From positions 4,631-45,892 of the forward strand of contig NZ_FPJO01000042.1 of NCBI RefSeq assembly GCF_900119365.1: a DNA stretch of 41,262 nt, given 5' to 3'. The notes under the pieces were generated by a model. It was given only the letters and a program-made list of their open reading frames with translations. It was not told the origin of the DNA and did not search any database. The position numbers and the translations under genes were made by a program. How positions within the stretch are numbered: the stretch's first letter is position 1; each line of letters opens with the position of its first letter. This DNA is from Streptomyces atratus (GTDB lineage: Bacteria; Actinomycetota; Actinomycetes; Streptomycetales; Streptomycetaceae). Shown here in pieces: positions 27,042 through 35,066 of this stretch.

Positions 27042-27108
27042 GGTCAAGGATCGGTTGGTCAATCTAAAAGGTCCGGGGGCCGTTGATCAATCCGGAGACC
27101 GTTGATCA
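27042..27108. repeat. Short direct repeats upstream of the hydrolase gene
   Basis: GGTCAA occurs at 27042-27047 and 27057-27062 (15-base period; TTGACC on the coding strand), and CCGTTGATCA-type copies end at 27089 and 27108 (19-base period). They lie directly upstream of the minus-strand gene starting at 27020, so regulator binding or a promoter is plausible; TTGACC could be a -35 box. Confidence 0.3.
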
Positions 27109-27167
27109 GCGGCGGCTTCCCGGGCCGCGGAACCGGTCCGGAGACCGGACCGCGTCCGGCGGCCTCC

Positions 27168-27587
27168 TCACTCCTCGGGCGGGGGTGCCAGCAGCATCGG
27201 CCAGTCGGCGTCGGGCGCCCGGTCCGGGGCCCCGGTGAACACCGCGGGCGCCGCCCGCGCGTACAGCTCCGGGTCCGCCTCGGTCTCCGCCCGCAGGACC
27301 AGCACCGCCTCCGGGTCGGCGGACGAGCGGCCGGGGAACGCGACGAGGTCCGCACCCGTCCGCGCCGGCGGGGCGGGGTACACGGCGATGTCGACCGTCA
27401 GGCGGCGGCCGTCGAGGGTGTGTTCGGCCCAGCCGTCGGTCTGCGACAGGAACAGCACACCGTCACCCTCGTAGCAGTGGTCACCGAGCCGGGCGACGGC
27501 ACGCTCACCGGGTGAGCCGTCCGGGTCGACGCGTACGACCCGGTCACCGAGGTGGACTGGGACACCCCGCTGGACAAGGACTTCCAC
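27168..27587 (-). CDS. Hypothetical protein, 139 aa
   Basis: The frame shows good actinobacterial codon bias and reads as a compact beta-rich protein: RVDPDGSPGERAVARLGDH, GDGVLFLSQTDGWAEHTLDG, RRLTVDIAVYPAPP, ending ADWPMLLAPPPEE. No family, signal or membrane segment is recognised. The start is uncertain: GTG 27587 has no clear ribosome site, so this could be the 3' part of a longer, damaged gene. It has no obvious operon partner. Confidence 0.45.
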   Translation of the reverse strand: MEVLVQRGVPVHLGDRVVRVDPDGSPGERAVARLGDHCYEGDGVLFLSQTDGWAEHTLDGRRLTVDIAVYPAPPARTGADLVAFPGRSSADPEAVLVLRAETEADPELYARAAPAVFTGAPDRAPDADWPMLLAPPPEE

Positions 27588-27722
27588 GGTGCGAGCCCGG
27601 AGTGGAGCACGCCAGGAACGCCTCCCCGGCCGCGTCGCCGCCCTTCCGCAAGCAGCGCAGCGGATCCGGGACCGGGCGGCTCCCTCCCTGGGGTGCCGTC
27701 CGGTCCCTGTCCCGCCGGGCGG

Positions 27723-28250
27723 TCAGGTCGCGTCGGGGTCGACCGCGACCCGCCCCCTGGCGCGCCTGCCGACCACGGCCGCCGCCGCGACGGCACTGCC
27801 CGCGAAGGCCAGGGCGACCATCCACGGCTGGTTGAAGACATGCCGGGTGGCATGGTCGACGGAGTAGCGGCCGGGCCCGGTCAGGCCGATCGCCGCGGCG
27901 GTGAAGCCGAGGAACGCCGGGTACTCGTAGCCACCGCCCTGCGCGAAGAATCCGGCGGGTGCGTGGACGGCCACGGCGCCCGCCATCGCCCCGGCCGCGG
28001 CCGCGCCGGCCGCCGGGGTGGCGAGGCCGAGTGCCAGCAGCACTCCGCCGCCCGCCTCGCCGAGCCCGGCGGCGACCGCGCTGTGCTTCGGCGGGTGGAA
28101 GCCCATCGCCTCCATCGCGGCGGTGGTCCCCTGGATGCCTCCGCCGCCGAACCAGCCGGCCAGCTTCTGGGTGCCGTGCGCGACCAGTACCGCGCCGGTG
28201 CCGACGCGCAGGACGAGCAGGCCGAGGTCACGCCGGTCGAGGCAGGCCAT
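27723..28250 (-). CDS. DoxX-family membrane protein
   Basis: ATG 28250 is preceded by GGAGAC. The 175-aa protein has the DoxX pattern: LGLLVLRVGTGAVLVAHGTQKL with the family HGxQKL, then FGGGGIQG, a central GEAGGGVLLALGLATP and two further helices, four in total. DoxX-like proteins are small quinone-linked or redox-stress membrane proteins. It is transcribed away from the oxidoreductase at 28488, and the operator between them might affect both genes. Confidence 0.85.
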   Translation of the reverse strand: MACLDRRDLGLLVLRVGTGAVLVAHGTQKLAGWFGGGGIQGTTAAMEAMGFHPPKHSAVAAGLGEAGGGVLLALGLATPAAGAAAAGAMAGAVAVHAPAGFFAQGGGYEYPAFLGFTAAAIGLTGPGRYSVDHATRHVFNQPWMVALAFAGSAVAAAAVVGRRARGRVAVDPDAT

Positions 28251-28408
28251 GGGTGTCTCCGCAGGGGTTCGGGGGTGGGCGGGGTAAGCATGTGCGGTCG
28301 CACCGCGTCGGGCGGATGCCGCGCTTCCACTTTCCGCGCCACGGGCCGCCGACGGGTCCTGGTGTTACGCCGTTCGGGGGACGGGCCGTGCGCGGCACTG
28401 AGACCCAC

Positions 28409-28454
28409 GCCATTGTGCAACTTGTTGCACAATGGCGTTCCGGTGGTCTACAAC
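28409..28454 (+). promoter_or_regulatory. Operator palindrome overlapping a promoter
   Basis: GCCATTGTGCAA (28409-28420) and TTGCACAATGGC (28425-28436) form a perfect 12-bp inverted repeat with a 4-base centre. TTGCAC in the right arm is a -35 box; TACAAC at 28449-28454, 18 bases later, is a matching -10. A ribosome site follows at 28475. A dimeric regulator bound here would block transcription of the oxidoreductase; the PadR protein encoded after it is the likely ligand. Confidence 0.75.
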
Positions 28455-28487
28455 TGGCGCAACCGACACTGCGCGAGGAGCCGCCGC

Positions 28488-30503
28488 ATGAGCCCGTACC
28501 CGAATCTGCTGAGCCCGCTCGACCTGGGGTTCACCACCCTCCCCAACCGGGTGCTGATGGGTTCGATGCACATCGGTCTCGAAGAGGTCGAGCGCGGCTT
28601 CGAGCGGATGGCCGCCTTCTACGCGGAGCGCGCCCGGGGCGGCGTCGGCCTCATGGTCACCGGTGGCATCGCCCCCAACGCCCGGGGCTGCTCCTTCCCC
28701 GGCGGGGCCAAGATGACCACCGAGGCGGAGGCCGAGCAGCACGCGCGGGTCACCGCCGCCGTCCACGCAGCGGGCGGCCGGATCGCCATGCAGATCCTGC
28801 ACTTCGGCCGGTACGCACACCACCCCGCTCTGGTGGCGCCGAGCGCGATCCAGGCGCCGATCAGCGCCTTCACCCCGCACGCCCTCACCGACGACGAGGT
28901 CGAGGAGACCATCGAGGACTTCGCGAGGGCGGCCGAACTGGCCCGCCGCGCCGGGTACGACGGGGTCGAGATCATGGGCTCCGAGGGCTACCTGATCAAT
29001 GAGTTCATCGCCGCGGCCACCAATCACCGCACCGACCGCTGGGGCGGCTCGTACGAGAACCGCATCCGGTTCCCCGTCGAGATCGTGCGCCGGGTCCGTG
29101 AGCGGGTCGGCAGCGACTTCATCGTGATCTACCGGCTGTCGATGCTGGACCTGGTGCCGGGCGGTTCCTCGCTGGAGGAAGTGGTGCGTCTCGCCCGCGA
29201 GATCGAGTCGGCCGGGGCGACGATCATCAACACCGGGATCGGCTGGCACGAGGCGCGCATCCCCACCATCGCCACCTCGGTGCCGCGTGGCGCCTACACC
29301 TGGGTCACGGAGAAGGTGCGCGGGGCCGTCTCCGTGCCGCTGGTGACGAGCAACCGCATCAACACGCCCGAGGTCGCCGAGGAGATCCTCGCCTCGGGCC
29401 GGGCGGACATGGTGTCGATGGCCCGGCCGTTCCTCGCCGACCCCGACTTCGTCGCCAAGGCCGCCGAGGGCCGCGCCGACGCGATCAACACCTGCATCGG
29501 CTGCAACCAGGCCTGCCTGGACCACATCTTCAGCGGCCAGGTCACCTCCTGCCTGGTCAATCCGCGCGCCTGCCACGAGACCGAGCTCACCCTGTCGCCG
29601 ACCCGCACCGCGAAGCGGGTGGCGGTCGTGGGCGCCGGGCCCGCCGGTCTCGCGTGCGCCGTCTCGGCGTCCGAGCGCGGGCACCGGGTGACACTGTTCG
29701 ACGCGGCCGAGGAGATCGGCGGCCAACTGAACGTGGCGCGCCGGGTCCCCGGCAAGGAGGAGTTCGACGAGACGCTGCGCTACTTCCGTACCAGGCTCCG
29801 GGAGGAGAAGGTCGAGCTCCGGCTCGGTACGCGGGTCGCAGTCGGCGCGCTCGACGGTTTCGACGAGGTCGTCCTCGCCACCGGCGTCACCCCGCGCTCC
29901 CCCGCGATACCGGGCCAGGACCACCCCAGCGTGGTCGGCTACCTCGACGTCCTGCGCGACGGGGCCCCGGTCGGTGAACGGGTCGCGGTCATCGGGGCGG
30001 GCGGCATCGGCTTCGACGTCGCCGAGTTCCTCACCGACCCGGGCGACGGGGCGAGCCGCGACCCCGAGGTGTTCTTCCGGCAGTGGGGCGTCGACACCGG
30101 CTACCGCGACCGCGGCGGCCTCCGCGCCCCGGAACGAGCGAAGACCCCCCGGACCGTCCACCTGATCCAGCGCAGGACCGGCAAGGTCGGCGCGGGGCGG
30201 GGGAAGACGACCGGCTGGATCCACCGCACCGAGCTGCGCCACCGCGGCGTCACCATGATCGCGGGCGCCGCCTACGACCGGATCGACGACCAGGGCCTGC
30301 ACCTCACGGTCGACGGCGAGCAGCACGTCCTGCCGGTCGACACGATCGTGGTCTGCGCCGGTCAGGAGCCGCGCCGCGACCTGTACGAGGAGCTGCTCGC
30401 CGCAGGCCGTACGGCGCATCTCATCGGCGGCGCCGACGTGGCGGCCGAACTGGATGCCAAGCGGGCGATCCGCCAGGGCACGGAGCTCGCGGCCTCGCTG
30501 TGA
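28488..30503 (+). CDS. NADH:flavin oxidoreductase, 2,4-dienoyl-CoA reductase (FadH) type
   Basis: ATG 28488 follows GAGGAG with 7-base spacing. The 671-aa protein has an N-terminal FMN-binding TIM barrel of the old-yellow-enzyme family (to ~350; e.g. GYDGVEIMGSEGYLINEF), the [4Fe-4S] cysteines CIGCNQACLD with SGQVTSCLVNP, and a C-terminal pyridine-nucleotide domain with VAVVGAGPAGLACAVSASE and a second VAVIGAGGIGFDVAEFL. This is the architecture of FadH and trimethylamine-dehydrogenase-like enzymes, which reduce enoyl-type double bonds or oxidise amines. The PadR gene downstream suggests control by a phenolic or other xenobiotic substrate. Confidence 0.92.
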   Translation: MSPYPNLLSPLDLGFTTLPNRVLMGSMHIGLEEVERGFERMAAFYAERARGGVGLMVTGGIAPNARGCSFPGGAKMTTEAEAEQHARVTAAVHAAGGRIAMQILHFGRYAHHPALVAPSAIQAPISAFTPHALTDDEVEETIEDFARAAELARRAGYDGVEIMGSEGYLINEFIAAATNHRTDRWGGSYENRIRFPVEIVRRVRERVGSDFIVIYRLSMLDLVPGGSSLEEVVRLAREIESAGATIINTGIGWHEARIPTIATSVPRGAYTWVTEKVRGAVSVPLVTSNRINTPEVAEEILASGRADMVSMARPFLADPDFVAKAAEGRADAINTCIGCNQACLDHIFSGQVTSCLVNPRACHETELTLSPTRTAKRVAVVGAGPAGLACAVSASERGHRVTLFDAAEEIGGQLNVARRVPGKEEFDETLRYFRTRLREEKVELRLGTRVAVGALDGFDEVVLATGVTPRSPAIPGQDHPSVVGYLDVLRDGAPVGERVAVIGAGGIGFDVAEFLTDPGDGASRDPEVFFRQWGVDTGYRDRGGLRAPERAKTPRTVHLIQRRTGKVGAGRGKTTGWIHRTELRHRGVTMIAGAAYDRIDDQGLHLTVDGEQHVLPVDTIVVCAGQEPRRDLYEELLAAGRTAHLIGGADVAAELDAKRAIRQGTELAASL

Positions 30504-30577
30504 CGCGCCGGCCTCGTGGCGCGGGGACCGGCCCCCGTACCACGGGGCCGCGGCCGGCCGTCCATAGGATGCACCCC

Positions 30578-31117
30578 ATGTCACTCCCGCATGCGATTCT
30601 CACCGCCCTGCTCGAGAAGCCGTCGTCGGGGCTTGAGCTGACCCGCAGGTTCGACCGGTCGATCGGCTACTTCTGGTCCGCCACGCACCAGCAGATCTAC
30701 CGGGAGCTGGGGAAGCTGGAGCAGGCCGGGCAGATCCGCGCGCTGCCTTCGGAGCAGCCCGCCCGGGGGCAGAAGAAGGAGTACGAGGTGCTGCCGGCGG
30801 GCCGTGAGGCGCTCTCCGCATGGGTGGCCCGCTCCGAGGACCCCAAGCAGGTCCGGGATCCGCTGCTGCTGCGCATGCGGGCCGCGGCCGTCGTCGGGGC
30901 ACCTGGTCTGGATGCGGAGCTCCGCCGCCATCTGGGGCTGCATCGCCGGCAGCTGGCGCAGTATCTGGAGATCGAGGAGCGGGACTTCCCGCCCGAGCGG
31001 AGCTCCGAGGAGGACCGGCTGCGCCACCTGGTGCTGCGCGGCGGCATCGATCTGGAGAACTTCTGGATCGGCTGGCTGACGCGGGCACTGGATCAGGAAG
31101 AGAAGCCGGGTCCGTAG
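30578..31117 (+). CDS. PadR-family transcriptional regulator
   Basis: ATG 30578 follows AGGA by 8 bases; an ATG 9 bases earlier is in frame. The 179-aa protein has an N-terminal winged helix (MSLPHAILTALLEKPSSGLE, YFWSATHQQIYRELGKLEQA) and a C-terminal helical dimerisation domain ending FWIGWLTRALDQEE, both typical of PadR-s1 proteins. It lies 74 bases after the oxidoreductase gene, probably in the same transcript, and would bind the palindrome upstream of that operon. Confidence 0.9.
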   Translation: MSLPHAILTALLEKPSSGLELTRRFDRSIGYFWSATHQQIYRELGKLEQAGQIRALPSEQPARGQKKEYEVLPAGREALSAWVARSEDPKQVRDPLLLRMRAAAVVGAPGLDAELRRHLGLHRRQLAQYLEIEERDFPPERSSEEDRLRHLVLRGGIDLENFWIGWLTRALDQEEKPGP

Positions 31118-31341
31118 GTGGGTCGTTTCTGTACGTGACAGTCCAGTGGCGCCGCGACATGCAGCAGCGCGCCACCGGCGTTCAGCGCGACCGCCGACCA
31201 CCAGGCGCCTCGTCCGAGCAGCCGCAGCACCCCGGCGTCCGGTTCGGTCCGCCCGGCGAGCCGCGCCTGCGCCACCGCGGCCGAGGCGTAGGCGGCGGCG
31301 GAGACCAGGGACAGCGCGACGGCGATCACGGTGGCGTTCAT
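31093..31341 (-). pseudogene. Truncated DMT/EamA-type membrane protein (N-terminal fragment)
   Basis: ATG 31341 shares ATGA with the PAP2 stop. The frame begins like the DMT-type permeases that commonly follow such genes: MNATVIAVALSLVSAAAYAS, then GAWWSAVALNAGGALLHVAA, about two membrane helices. After this (near 31143) the homology ends; the frame continues through unrelated PLDCHVQKRPTYG to a stop overlapping the PadR 3' end. Full-length relatives have ~280 residues, so at least 200 are missing. Confidence 0.65.
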
Positions 31342-32183
31342 CGCCGCGCCCCGGTCGAGGCGTACGCGGCCGGGACGGCGGGCTCGGTGGCGTACGGCAC
31401 GGCCGACGGCGCGGGTTCGCCCGTCGTGGACGGCCACGGGAGAGGGGCCCGTACCGGATCCGTGCGCGGCAGCCGCAGTGCCGCGAGGGCCACCGCGAGC
31501 AGCGCCGAGACCACGATCGAGTCGAGCCAGTAGTGGTTGGCCGTGCCGACTATCACCAGCAGGGTGATGAGCGGGTGCAGCAGCCACAGCCAGCGCCATC
31601 GCGTCCGGGTCGCGACGTTCAGCCCGACGGCGACCATCACCGCCCAGCCGAAGTGCAGCGAGGGCATCGCGGCGAACTGGTTCGCCATCGAGTCGGTCGC
31701 CGGAGTCGCCCCGTACACCGTCGGTCCGTACACCTGGCCGGTGTCGACCAGTCCGGCGGCGTCCAGCAGCCGCGGCGGGGCGAGCGGGAAGAGCAGGTGG
31801 AGGGCGAGCGCCGCGCCGGTGAGTGCGGCGAGGATGCGGCGCGACCAGACGTAGTGGCGGGGTCGGCGCCAGTAGAGCCACACGAGGAAGAGCAGCGTGG
31901 CCGGGAAGTGCACGGTCGCGTAATAGGTGTTCGCGAGGTGGATCAGCGTCTCGTTGTGCAGCAAAAGGCTCTGGACGGCGCCCTCGCCGGGCAGGTGCAC
32001 GGCGCGTTCGAAGTCCCAGACGTCTCCGGCATTGCGGTACGCCTCGTCCACGTGACCGTTCGCGGCCCGGCGGCCGATCTTGTAGATCACGAAGAGACCC
32101 ACGACCAGAAGAAGTTCGCGGACGAGGGGCGGTCGGGCAGAACTGTCCGGCTCCCGATCTGCTGGCTCGCTACCGGCGTACAT
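31338..32183 (-). CDS. PAP2-superfamily membrane phosphatase/lipid-transfer protein
   Basis: ATG 32183 starts a 281-aa polytopic protein. The signature pieces are HLANTYYATVHFPATLLFL, NQFAAMPSLHFGWAVM (the PSxH motif) and GTANHYWLDSIV (the HxxxD motif), as in the PAP2 / inositol-phosphorylceramide-synthase branch. Expected activity is on lipid phosphates at the membrane. The C-terminus is Pro/Ala-rich. The gene is divergent from the TetR gene and shares with it the large operator array. Its stop overlaps the truncated DMT gene. Confidence 0.88.
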   Translation of the reverse strand: MYAGSEPADREPDSSARPPLVRELLLVVGLFVIYKIGRRAANGHVDEAYRNAGDVWDFERAVHLPGEGAVQSLLLHNETLIHLANTYYATVHFPATLLFLVWLYWRRPRHYVWSRRILAALTGAALALHLLFPLAPPRLLDAAGLVDTGQVYGPTVYGATPATDSMANQFAAMPSLHFGWAVMVAVGLNVATRTRWRWLWLLHPLITLLVIVGTANHYWLDSIVVSALLAVALAALRLPRTDPVRAPLPWPSTTGEPAPSAVPYATEPAVPAAYASTGARR

Positions 32184-32245
32184 CACCCGGTGCCCCTTTG
32201 CTGATGAAGCGGTGTTACGGCGGCATGGTCCAGTCCATGCCGCAT

Positions 32246-32311
32246 CGATACGCCAGTGTACCGATACGCGAACGTATCGGTACACGCGCGTATCGGTACA
32301 CTGGCGTATCG
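32246..32311. promoter_or_regulatory. Multi-site TetR operator array with 16-bp period
   Basis: A perfect 25-bp inverted repeat (32246-32270 with 32287-32311) encloses a 16-base centre. Within it CGATACG occurs at 32246 and 32262, and its complement CGTATCG at 32273, 32289 and 32305, so copies repeat every 16 bases. A 13-bp dyad (arms GTGTACCGATACG, 4-base centre) spans 32256-32285. The array lies between the divergent PAP2 and TetR genes and should bind several TetR dimers. Confidence 0.85.
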
Positions 32312-32347
32312 AAGGACCTCGTCGCAGCTCGCCGAGAGGGAAGACAC

Positions 32348-32971
32348 ATGTCGCCGCAGGAAGTCGCACAGGAACCGGCACACACGCCGCGCCGCTCGAA
32401 GATCACGCCGGAGCGGGCCCAGGAGTTCTACGCGGCCGTGCTCGACATGCTGCGAGAGTCCGGTTACGAGGCGCTCACCATGGAGGGCGTCGCCGCGCGG
32501 ACCCGCTGCGGCAAGTCCACGCTCTACCGGCAGTGGGGCTCCAAGCCCGAACTGGTGGTGGCCGCACTGCACGGCACCCGGCAGGCACTGCTTCCGCACA
32601 TCGACACCGGCAGCCTCGCGGGCGATCTGCGTGAGGCGGCACGGTCGATCGGCGCGGGCTCGGGGCGCGACACCCCGCTGGTGCACGCCCTCAGCCATGC
32701 CGCGCTGCAGAGCCCCGAGCTGCTGTGCGCGCTGCGCGAGGTGCTGATCGCGCCCGGACTGGCGGCGATCGACGCCATGGTCCGGCGCGGCGTGGAGCGT
32801 GGCGAGATCCGGCCGGACAACCCGGCGGCGGAGTTCGTCTCCGCACAGCTCCTGGGCGTGATGCGCGCCCGGCCACTGCTGGAGGGAAAGAACGCGGACG
32901 AGGCGTATCTCACCCGGTTCGTGGAGAACGCGATCCTTCCCTCGCTCGGACTGAGTGCGCCCGCGCACTGA
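32348..32971 (+). CDS. TetR-family transcriptional regulator
   Basis: ATG 32348 is preceded by GAGAGGGAAG. The 207-aa protein has the N-terminal TetR helix-turn-helix (MLRESGYEALTMEGVAARTR, KSTLYRQWGSK) and a C-terminal ligand domain of the TetR_C_16-like type (ALSHAALQSPELLCALREVL). The operator array ends 37 bases before its start. It therefore most likely represses itself and the divergent PAP2 gene. A hairpin terminator follows at 33061. Confidence 0.92.
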   Translation: MSPQEVAQEPAHTPRRSKITPERAQEFYAAVLDMLRESGYEALTMEGVAARTRCGKSTLYRQWGSKPELVVAALHGTRQALLPHIDTGSLAGDLREAARSIGAGSGRDTPLVHALSHAALQSPELLCALREVLIAPGLAAIDAMVRRGVERGEIRPDNPAAEFVSAQLLGVMRARPLLEGKNADEAYLTRFVENAILPSLGLSAPAH

Positions 32972-33060
32972 GGGCTGTCCCAACAGACGTGGGCCGTTGT
33001 CCGAGCGGATGACGACGACCCGCAGGCGCCGCACCGTGGGGACGGGGGCGGCGCACCATC

Positions 33061-33100
33061 CGGGCGGCCGGTGACTCCTTGGGGACTCACCGGCCGCCCG
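33061..33100 (+). terminator. Intrinsic terminator after the TetR gene
   Basis: CGGGCGGCCGGTGA (33061-33074) pairs perfectly with TCACCGGCCGCCCG (33087-33100). The stem continues for three more pairs after one C-C mismatch. It lies 89 bases after the TetR stop. Confidence 0.85.
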
Positions 33101-33181
33101 CGGTTCTCGCACCTGTTCCACCAAACAAACAGTTGGTAGATTTACCCGACCGTGCAGGACGGAAGACGGCGGGGCGGACCC

Positions 33182-33997
33182 ATGGACATCGGCAATCCCA
33201 TCGACTTCACGGGGCGGGCCGTGATCGTCACCGGTGGCACGAAGGGCATCGGCGCCGTGATCGCCGAGGCGTTTCTCGCCGCCGGGGCGGACGTCCTGGT
33301 CTGCGGCCGCGGCGAACCGCCCGAGTTGCCCGGGAGCGGCACCCGCCGGGCGCACTTCCGGTCGGCCGACGTCCGCGACCCGGCGGCGGCCGCGGCGCTG
33401 GTCGACGCGGCGGCGGATCGCTTCGGACGGCTGGACGTGCTCGTCAACAACGCGGGCGGCTCCCCCGACGCCGACGCGGCCACCGTGTCACCGCGCTTCG
33501 TGGAGAAGATCATCGCCCTCAACCTCCTGGCCCCGTTCCATGTGGCGCAGGCCGCCAACCGGGTCATGCGGGAACAGGACGCCGGAGGCTCGATCGTCAA
33601 CATAGGCAGCGTCTCCGCGCACACCCCGCAGCCGGGCACGGCCGCGTACACGGCCGCGAAGGCCGGACTGCTCGCGCTGACCCGGGCGCTGGCCCTGGAG
33701 TGGGCGCCGAAGGTTCGCGTCAACCACATCACGACCGGACTCGTCCGCACGGAGAGTGCAGCATCGGTCTACGGCGAGGACGGCGGCGCCGCGCTGGCCG
33801 GGGTCATCCCGATGCGGCGGATGGCGACACCGGACGACGTGGCCCGCGCCTGCCTGTACCTGGCGGGCGACCTGGCCTCCTACGTCAACGGAGCCGATCT
33901 GGCGGTGCACGGCGGGGGCGAGGTTCCGGCCAGATTTCTCGCAACAGCACGGGGCTCGACGGCCGAGGCCGGCGAGCACCCTTTCTCGTCCTCTTGA
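33182..33997 (+). CDS. Short-chain dehydrogenase/reductase (SDR)
   Basis: ATG 33182 begins MDIGNPIDFTGRAVIVTGG. The 271-aa protein has the classical SDR motifs: TGGTKGIG (NAD(P) binding), LVNNAGG, catalytic SVSAHTPQPGTAAYTAAK (Ser ... Tyr-x3-Lys) and a C-terminal VNGADLAVHGGGE where the family has (V/I)NGxxxxVDGG. The substrate is unknown; relatives reduce keto or hydroxy groups in fatty-acid, steroid or polyketide metabolism. An AT-richer patch (33121-33145) upstream probably contains its promoter. The stop falls in the promoter of the SPFH gene. Confidence 0.9.
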   Translation: MDIGNPIDFTGRAVIVTGGTKGIGAVIAEAFLAAGADVLVCGRGEPPELPGSGTRRAHFRSADVRDPAAAAALVDAAADRFGRLDVLVNNAGGSPDADAATVSPRFVEKIIALNLLAPFHVAQAANRVMREQDAGGSIVNIGSVSAHTPQPGTAAYTAAKAGLLALTRALALEWAPKVRVNHITTGLVRTESAASVYGEDGGAALAGVIPMRRMATPDDVARACLYLAGDLASYVNGADLAVHGGGEVPARFLATARGSTAEAGEHPFSSS

Positions 33998-34023
33998 CGA
34001 TAATCATCAGCCCCGTTATCGTC
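33994..34023 (+). promoter_or_regulatory. Promoter of the SPFH operon with an overlapping dyad
   Basis: TTGACG (33994-33999), 17 bases, TATCGT (34017-34022) match the Streptomyces vegetative consensus closely. An 8-bp inverted repeat GACGATAA (33996-34003) / TTATCGTC (34016-34023) covers both boxes, suggesting repression by a dimer. It overlaps the SDR stop codon. Confidence 0.65.
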
Positions 34024-34052
34024 TTCACGACGAGAACAAAGGGGGGCCCGAC

Positions 34053-35066
34053 ATGGCCGACATCACCAGGCGCTTCGGCTGGCGCCATCTGCGCTCCGCG
34101 CCCACCGCACACATCCGCCACCACAAGCGCGGCCGGCTGGCCCACGACGGGCCGGGGCTGAGCTTCTGGTACCGCTCACTGAGTGCCGCACTCTCGGAAG
34201 TCCCGGTGAACGACCGGGAGCTGGCGATGGCGTTCCACGCCCGTACGTCCGACTTCCAGGACGTCACCGTCCAGGCCACCGTGACGTACCGGATCAGCGA
34301 CCCGGCCGAGGCCGCCGCCCGGCTGGACTTCTCGGTCGACCCGGACACCGGGGTCTGGCGCGGCGCCCCGCTGGAGCAGATCGCCACCCTGCTGACCGAG
34401 ACCGCCCAGCAGCACACCCTCGACGTACTGACCAGGACGGCGCTGGCCGAGGCGCTGGTCGACGGTGTCGCGTCGGTACGCGACCGGGTCGCCGCGGGGC
34501 TCGCCGCCGAACCGCGGCTGCCCGCCACAGGTATCGACGTGGTCGCGGTACGCGTGGTGGCCATCCGCCCCGAGGCCGAGGTGGAGCGCGCCCTGCGCAC
34601 CCCTGCCCGCGAGCAGATCCAGCAGGAGGCCGACCGGGCCACCTATGAACGCCGCGCCGTGGCCGTGGAGCGGGAACGGGCCATCGCCGAGAACGAGCTC
34701 GCCAGCCAGATCGAACTGGCTCGCAGGGAGGAGCAGTTGGTCGAGCAGCGCGGTACCAACACCCGCCGCGAGGCCGAGGAGCACGCAGCGGCCGACGGGG
34801 TACGCGCCGAGGCCGAGGCGGCACGCAAGGTGCGACTGGCCCGCGCCGAGGCCGAAGCCGCCCGCGAGGTCGGCGCCGCGCGGGCCGAGTCCCAGGCGGC
34901 CTGGCTGCGGGTGCACGGCGAGGTGGACGCCGCGACCCTGCACGCCCTCGCGGCGACCAGGCTCGCCGAGAACCTGCCGCGCATCGACAGCCTCACCCTC
35001 TCCCCCGACGTACTCACCGGCCTGCTCAGCAAGCTCGGCAGCACCGGCCCGGAGACCCGGGCATGA
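34053..35066 (+). CDS. SPFH/Band 7 domain protein
   Basis: ATG 34053 follows AAAGGGGGG. Residues ~20-180 form an SPFH domain (EVPVNDRELAMAFHARTSDF, VTVQATVTYRISDP). Residues ~185-300 form a long Ala/Glu/Arg coiled coil as in flotillins and stomatins. No strong N-terminal membrane helix is present, so attachment may be peripheral. SPFH proteins form membrane-associated cages or scaffolds. It overlaps the NAD-kinase-like gene by ATGA, so the two products probably work together. Confidence 0.85.
   Translation: MADITRRFGWRHLRSAPTAHIRHHKRGRLAHDGPGLSFWYRSLSAALSEVPVNDRELAMAFHARTSDFQDVTVQATVTYRISDPAEAAARLDFSVDPDTGVWRGAPLEQIATLLTETAQQHTLDVLTRTALAEALVDGVASVRDRVAAGLAAEPRLPATGIDVVAVRVVAIRPEAEVERALRTPAREQIQQEADRATYERRAVAVERERAIAENELASQIELARREEQLVEQRGTNTRREAEEHAAADGVRAEAEAARKVRLARAEAEAAREVGAARAESQAAWLRVHGEVDAATLHALAATRLAENLPRIDSLTLSPDVLTGLLSKLGSTGPETRA

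Noticed and set aside
28365..30584. A 739-codon minus-strand frame
   Set aside because: It is antisense to the FadH-like oxidoreductase and shows no recognisable motif; a codon-bias shadow.
32974..33060. Minus-strand reading VVVIRSDNGPRLLG resembling a transposase catalytic segment
   Set aside because: The match is a few residues only, with no flanking transposase sequence or terminal repeats.
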